Part shown: positions 1-7,273 of the stretch, in pieces | Layout of the letters: each line of letters starts with the position of its first letter | How positions within the stretch are numbered: the stretch's first letter is position 1 | Assembly: GCA_023428645.1 (NCBI GenBank) | Contig: JAEYXD010000195.1 | Span: forward strand, 1 to 27,235 | Direction of reading: 5' to 3' | DNA length: 27,235 bases | Source of the DNA: Pseudomonadota bacterium | Lineage (GTDB): Bacteria > Pseudomonadota > Gammaproteobacteria > Steroidobacterales > Steroidobacteraceae | Notes under the pieces: generated by a model | The model's input: the letters and a program-made list of their open reading frames with translations, nothing else | What the model was told of the DNA's origin: nothing | The model's database searches: none | Program-made: the position numbers and the translations under genes

Positions 1-1
1 C

Positions 2-1267
2 TCGGTGTCCGGCATCACCGAGCGCAACTATTACGGCACCGGCCTCATCGTGGATGCGCAGCGTGGTCTCGTCGTCGTCGATCGCAACACGGTCCCCGCG
101 CCGATCGGCGATGTGCGCCTGACGTTCGGCGGCACGATCGAGATTCCCGGCCGTGTCGAGTACATCCATCCGCTGCACAATCTCGCGATGATCTCGTACG
201 ACCCCGCGCTGATCGGCGCGACGCCGGCGAAATCGGCCGTGCTGAAAGCAGTGGAGGTCCATCCGGGCGAACAGGTGTGGGCGGTCGGCATGCGCGGCGA
301 CGGCAAGGTGCAGTCGCGCGCCTCGAACGTCGCGTCCGTGGATCCGGTCGGCTATCCGCTCTCGCGAACGCTGCAATTCCGCGAGTCGAACCTGGAGACG
401 ATCTCGCTCGTGAACGGCCCGGGCGACTACGACGGCGTGCTCACGAACAAGAACGGCGAAGTGCTCGCGACGTGGGCGAGCTTTGCGTACGAAGCGGGCC
501 GCGACAAGGTGCAAGAGAATCGCGGTGTGCCCGCGGAGCTGATCGCCGAGATGCTGACGGTCGTGCGCGACGGGCGCGCGCTGCGGTCGCTCGAGACCGA
601 GTTATTGCCGATTCCGCTGGCTGCCGCGCGCAAGCTCGAGCTGTCGGATGCGTGGATCTCGAAGTTCGAGGCGCATAGCCCGGATCGGCGCCAGGTGCTC
701 AGCGTGTCGCGCCTGGTGGGCGGCTCGCCGGCGAGCTCGCTGTTGCGTTCCGGCGATCTCATCCTCGATATCGATGGCGTCGTCGTGAATCGTTTCCGCG
801 AGGTCGAGCGTGCGGTGCAAAAGCCGACCGTGCGCGTGACGGTGTGGCGCGATGGCAAGGAATTGCCGCTCGACGTGCCGACCGTCGAGCTGCCGGGCCG
901 GGATCTGGATCGCGTGCTGTTATGGGCGGGCGCAGTGCTGCAGGCTCCGCATCGCGCGCTCGCCGCGCAGCGCGGGCTGTCGCCAACGGGCGTCTTCGTC
1001 GCGTATTTCTCCTATGGTTCGCCGGCGACCCGCTATCAGCTCTGGGCGGGCCGTCGCATCGTGGAGGTGGACGGACAGCCGACGCCGGATCTGGACGCGT
1101 TCATCAAGGCCGTGTCCGGCCGCGAGGATCGCTCGTCGGTTCGCCTGCGCACGATGAGCTGGAACGGTGCCGTGGACGTCATTACGTTGAAGCTCGACAA
1201 CCGCTACTGGCCCGCCTACGAGCTCAATCGAACCGAGCAGGGCTGGGTGCGTAAAGCCCTGCAATAG
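2..1267 (+). CDS. HtrA/Nma111-like trypsin-fold PDZ protein, C-terminal part (5' end outside window)
   Basis: The reading frame is already open at the window edge, so this is the C-terminal part of a longer gene; the GTG at base 5 is probably internal. Numbering residues from that GTG, residues 10-190 resemble a trypsin-like HtrA domain without its catalytic triad. The His position reads VDRNTV (Asn28), the Asp position HNLAMISYD (Asn59), and the serine loop GDYDG (141-144) replaces GNSGG. Two PDZ-like segments follow, about 205-290 (SPASSLLRSGDLILDIDG) and 305-395 (GSPATRYQLWAGRRIVEVDG). A degenerate second protease domain followed by PDZ domains matches the tandem architecture of the Nma111 type of HtrA proteins, which suggests an active first domain upstream. 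A periplasmic quality-control role is inference, because no signal peptide is visible in this fragment. A strong hairpin follows the stop. Confidence 0.75.
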   Translation, partial: SVSGITERNYYGTGLIVDAQRGLVVVDRNTVPAPIGDVRLTFGGTIEIPGRVEYIHPLHNLAMISYDPALIGATPAKSAVLKAVEVHPGEQVWAVGMRGDGKVQSRASNVASVDPVGYPLSRTLQFRESNLETISLVNGPGDYDGVLTNKNGEVLATWASFAYEAGRDKVQENRGVPAELIAEMLTVVRDGRALRSLETELLPIPLAAARKLELSDAWISKFEAHSPDRRQVLSVSRLVGGSPASSLLRSGDLILDIDGVVVNRFREVERAVQKPTVRVTVWRDGKELPLDVPTVELPGRDLDRVLLWAGAVLQAPHRALAAQRGLSPTGVFVAYFSYGSPATRYQLWAGRRIVEVDGQPTPDLDAFIKAVSGREDRSSVRLRTMSWNGAVDVITLKLDNRYWPAYELNRTEQGWVRKALQ

Positions 1268-1278
1268 CCGCGGGTGAC

Positions 1279-1302
1279 GGTCGCGCGATTCATCGCGCGA
1301 CC
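1279..1302 (+). terminator. Hairpin after the HtrA-like gene
   Basis: A perfect 10-bp inverted repeat (GGTCGCGCGA at 1279-1288, TCGCGCGACC at 1293-1302) with a 4-nt TTCA loop starts 11 nt after the stop codon. No T-run follows, so it is either an atypical terminator or an mRNA 3'-end stabiliser. Confidence 0.5.
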
Positions 1303-1331
1303 AGTCCCGATGGGAGCGGGCGAACGTGCGC

Positions 1332-1340
1332 TGCTATGAT
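1332..1340 (+). promoter_or_regulatory. Extended -10 promoter element before the Sua5-type gene
   Basis: TGCTATGAT fits an extended -10 element (TGn followed by TATGAT, five of six matches to TATAAT). It ends 8 nt before the ATG at 1349. There is no Shine-Dalgarno sequence in between, so transcription would start at or next to the start codon. No convincing -35 is visible, which is tolerable for extended -10 promoters. Confidence 0.4.
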
Positions 1341-1348
1341 GGCCCCCT

Positions 1349-2392
1349 ATGGCCATCGGCAGAGTTTCACAAAGCGAGATCCAAGAAGCCGTCGAGGCGC
1401 TCCGCGCGGGCGAGCTCGTCGCGTTTCCGACGGAAACGGTCTACGGATTGGGTGCGAACGCGAACAATCCCGACGCCGTTCGGAAGATCTTCCGCGCGAA
1501 AGGGCGCCCCTCGACGCATCCGTTGATCGTCCACATCGATCACCCGCGCTACATCCAGCGCTGGGTGCGCGAGCTCAGCCCGGAGGCCAAACTGCTCGCG
1601 GATGCCTTCTGGCCAGGGCCGCTGACGATCGTGGCGAAGCGCGCGCCCGCCGTGAACGACGTCATCACCGGCGGCCAGGACACGATCGCGATCCGCGTTC
1701 CCAATCATCCGGTCGCGCAGCAGCTGTTGAACGCCTTCGGCGGCGGCATCGCCGCGCCCTCCGCGAATCGCTTCGGCAAGGTGAGCCCGACGCGCGCGGA
1801 GCACGTGCGGGACGAGTTTGGCGATGAGGTTCGCATCGTGCTCGACGGCGACGACTGCAAGATCGGCCTGGAATCCACGATCGTGTCCTGCGTGGGCGAT
1901 GTGCCGCGCGTGCTGCGGCCGGGGTCGATCACGATGTCGCAGTTGCGGGCTGTCGTGCCGGCGATCCAGATGGGGCCCAGCCCCAATGCGCCCCGCGTCC
2001 CCGGGAGCATGTCGCGCCATTATTCGCCCGTGACGCCGGTGAATGTGGTGCCGAGCCGTCGCCTGGAGCTCGTCATGAGCGAGTTCACGGCGAAGGAGGA
2101 GAAGGTGGCGGTGCTCGCGCAGCGCCCGCCAGGGAACACGACGCCGTTCATGACGTGGATCAATGCGGGCACGCGTGCCGACCTCTATGCGCGGCAGCTG
2201 TACGCGAACTTGCGCACGCTGGACAAGGCTGGCGCAAAAATCATCCTCGTCGAGGAAGTGCCGGACGACGAGCGCTGGGAGGCGGTTCGTGATCGCCTGA
2301 AGCGGGCGGCAACGGCCGAGAACATCGTCACGTACGACCAGGACATCGCGGCGTGGGTCGCGGATTTTGGCGACGAAGGCGAGATGCTCTGA
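1349..2392 (+). CDS. L-threonylcarbamoyladenylate synthase, Sua5 type
   Basis: Makes threonylcarbamoyl-AMP from threonine, bicarbonate and ATP, the first step of t6A37 modification of ANN-decoding tRNAs, in the cytoplasm. The YrdC-like domain fills roughly residues 5-195, with PTETVYGLG (27-35), the nucleotide-binding KGRPSTHPL segment (51-59), WPGPLT (87-92), PSANRFGKVSPT (136-147) and GLESTIV (172-178). A C-terminal Sua5 domain follows the linker around SRHYSPV (221-227). At 347 aa it is the long Sua5/YwlC form rather than the roughly 190-aa TsaC form of enterobacteria. The ATG at 1349 gives the expected N-terminus; there is no Shine-Dalgarno, but a -10 element sits just upstream. The gene converges on the AAA ATPase gene, with 32 bp between the stops. 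Confidence 0.92.
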   Translation: MAIGRVSQSEIQEAVEALRAGELVAFPTETVYGLGANANNPDAVRKIFRAKGRPSTHPLIVHIDHPRYIQRWVRELSPEAKLLADAFWPGPLTIVAKRAPAVNDVITGGQDTIAIRVPNHPVAQQLLNAFGGGIAAPSANRFGKVSPTRAEHVRDEFGDEVRIVLDGDDCKIGLESTIVSCVGDVPRVLRPGSITMSQLRAVVPAIQMGPSPNAPRVPGSMSRHYSPVTPVNVVPSRRLELVMSEFTAKEEKVAVLAQRPPGNTTPFMTWINAGTRADLYARQLYANLRTLDKAGAKIILVEEVPDDERWEAVRDRLKRAATAENIVTYDQDIAAWVADFGDEGEML

Positions 2393-2424
2393 CGCCGTCG
2401 GTCGGAGCTGGCCGCTGACGGTGC

Positions 2425-3933
2425 TCAGTTCGCGCTGACCGTCCTGGCGGCCGCCCACAGGCGCAGTTCGGCGATTTTTTCAGCCATCACGATCGATAAC
2501 GGCCGCGTCGCCTCGACCTCGTGCAGCACGTGCGCTGCCGATACCGGCTCGTTTCTCGCGTGGGCGGTGTAAACCGCTGATACGAGCACCTGCTCGATCT
2601 CCGCGCCGGAGAAACCAGCGCACGCCTGGGTGATGTGGGCGAGTTGCGCGTCCGACAACACCACGCCGCGCTTGTCGGCGTGAATCCGCAAGATCGTCGC
2701 GCGCACCGCCGCATCCGGCAGATCGACGAAGAAGATCTCGTCGAAACGGCCTTTGCGAATCAGCTCGGGCGGCAGGGCGGAGATGTCGTTCGCCGTCGCG
2801 ACCACGAACACCTTCGACTGCTTCTCGGCGAGCCATGTCAGGAACGTGCCCAGCAGGCGGCGTGAAGTACCGCTGTCCCCGTCGCCCGCTGCGATGCCTT
2901 TTTCGATCTCGTCGATCCACAGCACGCACGGGGACATGATGTCGGCCGTCGACAAGGTCTCGCGCAGGTTGCGCTCGGACTCGCCGATGTACTTGTTGTG
3001 GATCGCGGCAAAGTCGAGCCGCAGCAGCGGCACGCCGAAAATCCCCGCGGCGGCACGCGCGGCGACGCTCTTCCCGCAACCCTGGACCCCGAGCAGCAAC
3101 AGGCCTTTCGGGGGATCGAGGCGCGCGCCCGGTCCGCTGTCGCCTGCGAACGCGGGCCGACGCCGCCGGAGCCATTCCTTGAGGCGCTCCATGCCGCCCA
3201 GATCGGCGAACTTCGCGGTGTCGTACTCGAATGCGAGGACGCCGCCGCGGTTCAGTAGCTCGTACTTCGCCTGCATCACCGCGGGCAGGTCCGCGGGCTG
3301 CAGAGCGCCATCGTCGAAGATGGCCTGACGCGCCAGGCGCTCGGTATCGCTCGTGGACAGCCCGGCGAGATTCTCGACCAGCCGCTCGAGCGAGTGGCGG
3401 TCGGCCTTCACCTTCGCGCCGTTCGCTTGCGTCCACTGCTTCGCGACGCGCTCGACGATCAGGTGTCGCTCGCCGCGGTCCGGAAAAGCGAGCTCGAAGC
3501 GAGCGGCGAAGTGCGTGAGTTCGTGCGGCAGGGTGACTTCGTGGCTGAGCAGCACGAGCGTGCGCGCCGTCTTGGCGTGACCCAGGCAAATGTCCTTCAG
3601 CAGCCGCACGTGCATCGGATCGGACAAGAAGGGATGGAAATCGAGCAGGACGTACACGCCGGCCTTGTCCGTCGCGCGGATCGACTTCAGTACGTCGGTC
3701 GGGTCCGCGTTGTGGCGCTGCGCGCCGCCAAGATCGATGTCAAGCCGGCTGAGGCCGTCCGTGACGGTCCACTGAAACACCGGCGTGTGCGCCGTGGTGA
3801 GCCGGGCCGAGGCGGCAATCAGCAGCTGCACGGCGCGCGGCTCGTCGCGCGTCTCGATCACGATCAACGGCACGCGGCTGCGAAGCAGTGCTTCGAGCTC
3901 GCGGCGAGTGTCCGGTGCGATCGACGCATTCAT
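2425..3933 (-). CDS. Ycf46-like AAA+ ATPase
   Basis: A 502-aa protein when started at the ATG whose complement is 3931-3933. An N-terminal region (1-225) carries the VYVLLDFHPFLSDP segment (93-106) and VLLSHEVTLPHEL (127-139), the signature of the Ycf46 lineage of AAA proteins in cyanobacteria, plastids and some proteobacteria. The AAA domain (about 245-470) has Walker A GVQGCGKS (282-289), Walker B VLWIDEIEK (337-345), sensor-1 region VVATAND (377-383) and the arginine-rich KGRFDEIFF segment (394-402). An alpha-helical lid follows. Function is not settled for the family; links to photosynthesis or carbon uptake are known only for cyanobacterial members. The frame stays open upstream to 4149, but that extension is compositionally unlike the protein and the family begins near the chosen Met. 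It is divergent from the decarboxylase gene. Confidence 0.85.
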   Translation of the reverse strand: MNASIAPDTRRELEALLRSRVPLIVIETRDEPRAVQLLIAASARLTTAHTPVFQWTVTDGLSRLDIDLGGAQRHNADPTDVLKSIRATDKAGVYVLLDFHPFLSDPMHVRLLKDICLGHAKTARTLVLLSHEVTLPHELTHFAARFELAFPDRGERHLIVERVAKQWTQANGAKVKADRHSLERLVENLAGLSTSDTERLARQAIFDDGALQPADLPAVMQAKYELLNRGGVLAFEYDTAKFADLGGMERLKEWLRRRRPAFAGDSGPGARLDPPKGLLLLGVQGCGKSVAARAAAGIFGVPLLRLDFAAIHNKYIGESERNLRETLSTADIMSPCVLWIDEIEKGIAAGDGDSGTSRRLLGTFLTWLAEKQSKVFVVATANDISALPPELIRKGRFDEIFFVDLPDAAVRATILRIHADKRGVVLSDAQLAHITQACAGFSGAEIEQVLVSAVYTAHARNEPVSAAHVLHEVEATRPLSIVMAEKIAELRLWAAARTVSAN

Positions 3934-4001
3934 GTGTGCGGTGGGTGTAACTACCGAAGTCGAATAGGGCAGAAGACGTACGTGCGAGCCGCGCGCGGCA
4001 G

Positions 4002-4027
4002 GCGAAGCAAAGTGCGCACTGCTTCGC
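4002..4027. repeat. Nested inverted repeat in the divergent region
   Basis: GCGAAGCA (4002-4009) pairs perfectly with TGCTTCGC (4020-4027). The enclosed segment contains the self-complementary AGTGCGCACT (4011-4020). It could be an operator for either divergent gene or an RNA hairpin. No regulator is encoded next to it. Confidence 0.4.
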
Positions 4028-4069
4028 GAAACGCTCGCGCTCGACTTCATACTCGGCGCACACGAAAGA

Positions 4070-4084
4070 AACTGCGACGCAGTT
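4070..4084. repeat. 15-bp palindrome, possible operator
   Basis: AACTGCG and CGCAGTT flank a single central A, giving a perfect 7+1+7 palindrome. With one bulged A it extends to AAGAA/TTCTT on the outside, about 22 bp in all (4067-4088). It lies just upstream of the A/T-rich patch that could be the plus-strand promoter, a typical operator position. Confidence 0.45.
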
Positions 4085-4264
4085 CTTGCATCGCAGAGCA
4101 TTTTTGTTACATTTCGCGCCGGCCTGTGTAAGAGAGCACCCAGAGACAAACGCGAAAGCTGCAGGTGCCGCTCGACCAGAACTTGTGAGAGCGACGAGAC
4201 GTTGAGTCCCCGATTCGATCAGACGTCGCTCTTGTTGGTTGGTTAAGTGTCCGCAGCTTTTTGC

Positions 4265-5524
4265 ATGAGGTGCCAACAGGTGTTGCCACGCGCAGCTAAG
4301 CATTCCCTTGCTGTCTCTCCCGCTCAATCTTTCGACTCGACGACGCTGACGGAAACCGAGATTCGCGCCCTTGCGGCCCGTTTCGGTTCGCCGCTGCTGG
4401 TCGTCGACTGCGAGCAGGTACGTCGCCAGTATCACGCGCTCAAGGCCGCGCTCCCGGGCGTCGACCTCCACTACGCGCTCAAGCCGCTGCCGCATGCCGC
4501 GGTCGTCGCCTGCTTGCGCGACGAAGGGGCCTTTTTCGACCTCGCGACGACGGGCGAGGTGGAGCTCGTGAAGGCTCAAGGCATCGCCGCGGATCGTTGC
4601 ATCCACACGCATCCGATCAAGCGCGACAGCGACATCCGCGATGCGCTGCGATACGGCGTGACGACCTTCGTCGCCGACAATCCGGACGAGATCAAGAAGT
4701 TCGTGCGCTATCGCAAGCGCGCCGAGCTGCTGCTGCGTGTGTCCTTCCGCAGTCCCGACGCCGTCGTCGACCTCTCGCGCAAGTTCGGCTGTGAGCCGGG
4801 CGCCGTCCTCGGACTGATCGAGCTGGCGCGTCGCCTCGGAATCCGGGTGCGAGGCTTGTCATTCCATGTCGGCTCCCAGGCAATCGAGCCGACGAAGTAC
4901 ATCGAAGCCATTCGCGCGTGCCGCAACCTCATGGCCGAGGCGGTGCTCGCCGGCCTGCCGTCGCTCGACATTCTCGACATCGGTGGTGGCTATCCGGTCG
5001 CATACAACGACACCGTCACGCCGATCGACGAGTTCTGCGCGCCGATTCGTGCGGAGCTCGCGAAGCTGCCGGCGCACGTCCGTGTGATCGCGGAGCCCGG
5101 CCGTTTCATCGCGGCACCGGCCGCGATCGCGGTATCGAGCGTCATGGGCAAGGCAAAGCGCGACGGCCGCTGGTGGTACTACCTGGACGACGGCTTGTAC
5201 GGTTCGTACAGCGGTCAGCTGTTCGACCACGCGAAGTACCCCGTCACGGCCCTGCGCGAAGGCGAGCAGACGTTCCCGAGCGTGCTCGCGGGCCCGACGT
5301 GCGACTCCATCGACGTGATCGACGACAACATCATGCTGCCCGAGCTCGACGTGGGTGATCTCGTCGTCGGCCGGATGATGGGCGCGTACACCTGGGCCAG
5401 CGCTACCGACTTCAACTTCTTCAAGCGGGCGAAAGTCGTCGTCATGAACGAGCACCCCGCGGACGCGAAGCGCGTCGTGCAGCTGCAGCGCAAAGCCGCT
5501 GGCGGACGCAACAGCGCCGCTTGA
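4265..5524 (+). CDS. Ornithine decarboxylase-like PLP enzyme (fold type III)
   Basis: Decarboxylates ornithine (possibly lysine) to putrescine, the entry step of polyamine synthesis. This is the alanine-racemase-fold, eukaryotic-type family also found in Pseudomonas. Numbering from ATG 4265: YALKP carries the PLP lysine (Lys73); HVGSQ (201-205) and the glycine loop IGGGYP (239-244) contact PLP; EPGR is at 277-280. DDGLYGSY (308-315) keeps the substrate Asp, and CDSID (346-350) supplies the dimer-interface catalytic Cys. The conserved Asp favours ornithine over lysine, but that is inference. The start is uncertain: GTG 4247, ATG 4265 and GTG 4280 are in frame, and only GTG 4280 has a good Shine-Dalgarno (GAGGTG at 4267-4272). 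The residues before about 35 are not conserved family sequence. Confidence 0.88.
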   Translation: MRCQQVLPRAAKHSLAVSPAQSFDSTTLTETEIRALAARFGSPLLVVDCEQVRRQYHALKAALPGVDLHYALKPLPHAAVVACLRDEGAFFDLATTGEVELVKAQGIAADRCIHTHPIKRDSDIRDALRYGVTTFVADNPDEIKKFVRYRKRAELLLRVSFRSPDAVVDLSRKFGCEPGAVLGLIELARRLGIRVRGLSFHVGSQAIEPTKYIEAIRACRNLMAEAVLAGLPSLDILDIGGGYPVAYNDTVTPIDEFCAPIRAELAKLPAHVRVIAEPGRFIAAPAAIAVSSVMGKAKRDGRWWYYLDDGLYGSYSGQLFDHAKYPVTALREGEQTFPSVLAGPTCDSIDVIDDNIMLPELDVGDLVVGRMMGAYTWASATDFNFFKRAKVVVMNEHPADAKRVVQLQRKAAGGRNSAA

Positions 5525-5532
5525 TCCTTCGG

Positions 5533-5558
5533 CACCGCCCGGCGCGCGCCGGGCGGTG
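5533..5558 (+). terminator. Perfect 26-bp GC palindrome after the decarboxylase gene
   Basis: CACCGCCCGGCGC (5533-5545) is followed directly by its exact reverse complement (5546-5558), 8 nt after the decarboxylase stop. It would fold into a very stable hairpin. It is followed by TATTCT rather than a T-run, so it is a plausible terminator or attenuator ahead of the next gene (start 5572). Confidence 0.5.
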
Positions 5559-5571
5559 TATTCTGCGTGCC

Positions 5572-6282
5572 GTGACCGACCTCCGAATCGCAGATTTCGT
5601 TGCCGGCGCGCGTGAGGCACGCGGGCTCGTCGTCGTCATCGACGTCTTCCGCGCTTTTTCGCTCGCAGCTCACGCCATGGGGCGTGGTGCCGCGCGCATC
5701 TGGCCGGTCGCCGAGATCGACGCCGCGCTAGCGCTCAAGCGGCAGCACCCCGATGCCATCGCGCTCGGCGAGCGCTTCGCGAAACCGATTGCGGGATTCG
5801 ACGGCGGCAATTCGCCCGCCGATCTCGAGCGCCTCGACCTGCGCGGCAAGACCCTCATCCATACGACGCACGCCGGCACGCAAGGATTGATGAACGCGCT
5901 CGCCGCCGATGAGGTGATTACCGGCTCGCTCGTCAATGCCGCCGCGATCGTCGCGTACATTCGGCAGCGCTCGCCGGCGCGGGTGACGCTCGTACGTATG
6001 GGGCAGAACGCGATCGAGCGCTGCGTCGAAGACGATGCGTGCGCCGATCTGATCGCGGCGCGCTTGCGCGGCGAGACGCGCGACCTCGAGGAGCTGCGCG
6101 CGCGGCTCCGCGCGGCGCCGAGCGCCGCGAAGTTTTTCGATCCGGCGTGCGATTGGGCGCCAGAGCGCGATTTCGAGCTGTGCACGCAGTTCGATGCATT
6201 CGAGTTCGTGCTGCGGCTCGATCGCTCGCTCGATCCGCCCACCCTCGTCAAGATTCCTGTCGATCTCCACTCACTCGTCTAG
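5572..6282 (+). CDS. ComB-family protein (2-phosphosulfolactate phosphatase family)
   Basis: A 236-aa member of the ComB family, whose archetype dephosphorylates 2-phosphosulfolactate in methanogen coenzyme M synthesis. Family blocks are visible in order: VVVIDVFRAFSLAAHAMGRG (20-39) with the metal-ligand region; ALGERFAKPIAGFDGGNSP (64-82); GKTLIHTTHAGTQGL (92-106). A coenzyme M role is unlikely in this kind of bacterium, so the true substrate is unknown. The GTG at 5572 is chosen because the frame further upstream runs through the palindromic hairpin and into the decarboxylase stop. The gene ends 8 bp before the DUF486 gene and probably forms a short operon with it and the HIT gene. Confidence 0.82.
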   Translation: MTDLRIADFVAGAREARGLVVVIDVFRAFSLAAHAMGRGAARIWPVAEIDAALALKRQHPDAIALGERFAKPIAGFDGGNSPADLERLDLRGKTLIHTTHAGTQGLMNALAADEVITGSLVNAAAIVAYIRQRSPARVTLVRMGQNAIERCVEDDACADLIAARLRGETRDLEELRARLRAAPSAAKFFDPACDWAPERDFELCTQFDAFEFVLRLDRSLDPPTLVKIPVDLHSLV

Positions 6283-6290
6283 GGTTGCTT

Positions 6291-6635
6291 ATGCCGGTCA
6301 TCGTGAAGACGGTGCTGTTGCTCACGGCTTCGAATGTCTTCATGACTTTTGCGTGGTACGCGCACCTGAAGCACATGAATCAAAAGCCCTGGCTGGTGGC
6401 TGCGCTCCTCAGCTGGGGCATCGCGCTGTTCGAGTATCTGCTGCAAGTGCCCGCGAATCGCATCGGCTACACGGCGTTGAGCTTGCCGCAGCTCAAGATT
6501 CTCCAGGAAGTCATCACGCTCACGGTGTTCGTGCCGTTCGTCGTCTACTACATGCGCCAGCCCTTGAAGCTCGACTATCTGTGGGCCTCGATGTGCATGC
6601 TCGGCGCGGTGTATTTCGTGTTTCGCGAAGGCTGA
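6291..6635 (+). CDS. DUF486 family small membrane protein (DMT superfamily)
   Basis: A 114-aa inner-membrane protein with four predicted hydrophobic segments, roughly residues 4-19, 32-50, 70-86 and 94-110. Recognisable features are the AWYAHLKH segment after helix 1, the ALLSWGIALFEYLLQVPANR block and the KILQEVITL block. This matches DUF486, placed in the drug/metabolite transporter superfamily and usually about 115 aa. No substrate is known. ATG 6291 has AGGG six nt upstream, and the gene is 8 bp downstream of the ComB-family gene. Confidence 0.88.
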   Translation: MPVIVKTVLLLTASNVFMTFAWYAHLKHMNQKPWLVAALLSWGIALFEYLLQVPANRIGYTALSLPQLKILQEVITLTVFVPFVVYYMRQPLKLDYLWASMCMLGAVYFVFREG

Positions 6636-6652
6636 GTGCAGGGAGCTGCCGC

Positions 6653-7090
6653 ATGTCGACCGCCATTCACAAGCTCGTCGAGTCGGCACGCATTGGCGAT
6701 GCGTCGGTGATCGCGCGGATGCCGTCGGGCTGGGCAGTCATGGGACAACGCCAGGTGTTGCGCGGCTACTGTCTGCTGCTGCCTGATCCCGTCGTGCCGG
6801 ATTTGAACGCGCTCGCCAGCGGCGATCGCGACCGTTTCCTTTGCGATCTCGGCCGGCTCGGCGAAGCCGTGCGGCACGTCACGCATGCGCTTCGAATCAA
6901 TTACGCAATCTTCGGCAACGTCGAGCCGGCGCTGCACGCGCACGTGCATCCACGCTTCGCGGATGAGCCGAGCGAGATGCGAACGCAGAATCCATGGGGC
7001 TACGATTGGTCGCGTGCGCCGTTGTTCGATTCTGTATTGCATGGCGAATTGCGAGATGCGATTCGCGAGGCGCTCGCGCGCACCGTTTAA
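6653..7090 (+). CDS. HIT-family protein (nucleotide hydrolase-like)
   Basis: A 145-aa protein with a histidine-triad motif, LHAHVHPR at about 94-101 (His95, His97, His99). This motif hydrolyses or transfers nucleotidyl groups in HIT enzymes such as Ap4A hydrolases. The N-terminal half (GYCLLLPDPVVPDLNAL, 38-54) matches the beta-strand region that carries the base-binding pocket in HIT proteins. The start at ATG 6653 is well supported by AGGGAG at 6640-6645. It lies 17 bp after the DUF486 gene, so co-transcription is likely. Substrate is not predictable from sequence. Confidence 0.82.
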   Translation: MSTAIHKLVESARIGDASVIARMPSGWAVMGQRQVLRGYCLLLPDPVVPDLNALASGDRDRFLCDLGRLGEAVRHVTHALRINYAIFGNVEPALHAHVHPRFADEPSEMRTQNPWGYDWSRAPLFDSVLHGELRDAIREALARTV

Positions 7091-7212
7091 CATAGCCTGC
7101 GGCGCGGCTTCGACTCCGGCAACAAAATGCAAGCGGAGCAGCTTGCTTCGTGAGCTGCGTCTGTTACGTACATATCTCCCCAGCGTCGCGCGCGCGATGC
7201 GCGCCCCATCGT

Positions 7213-7241
7213 GTTTACAGTGCGCAAGCAGCATGTAAACT
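7213..7241 (+). promoter_or_regulatory. Candidate promoter with dyad upstream of the tfoX-like gene
   Basis: TTTACA (7214-7219, five of six matches to TTGACA) and TAAACT (7236-7241, four of six matches to TATAAT) are 16 nt apart and could form a promoter. They also form an inverted repeat: GTTTACA (7213-7219) pairs with TGTAAAC (7234-7240). A regulator bound to the dyad would therefore cover both promoter hexamers. The rest of 7091-7332 holds a short GCGCGC-GAT-GCGCGC hairpin (7190-7204) and no gene. Confidence 0.4.
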
Positions 7242-7273
7242 TTCGCCCTCGGCACGGCGCACTTGGAGGCGCC

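Larger units (their letters stand above)
3934..4264. other. Divergent intergenic region with palindromes
   Basis: About 330 bp separate the outward-facing AAA ATPase and decarboxylase genes. I find no credible small gene. The region is less GC-rich than its neighbours and holds two separate inverted repeats (4002-4027 and 4070-4084, listed individually). It also holds an A/T-rich patch around 4100-4113 (TTTTTGTTACATTT) that could include a plus-strand -10 (TACATT at 4108-4113) with a poor -35 (TTGCAT at 4086-4091). Promoters for both genes probably lie here. Confidence 0.4.

Noticed and set aside
2393..2424. CCGTC...GACGG inverted repeat between the convergent Sua5-type and AAA genes as a terminator
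   Set aside because: Only 5 bp of stem with a long loop and no T-run, about what GC-rich sequence gives by chance.
3934..4149. A 72-residue N-terminal extension of the AAA ATPase
   Set aside because: The extension is Ser/Arg/Ala rich, runs across the palindromic intergenic region and has no counterpart in the Ycf46 pattern; the Met at 3933 begins the plausible protein.
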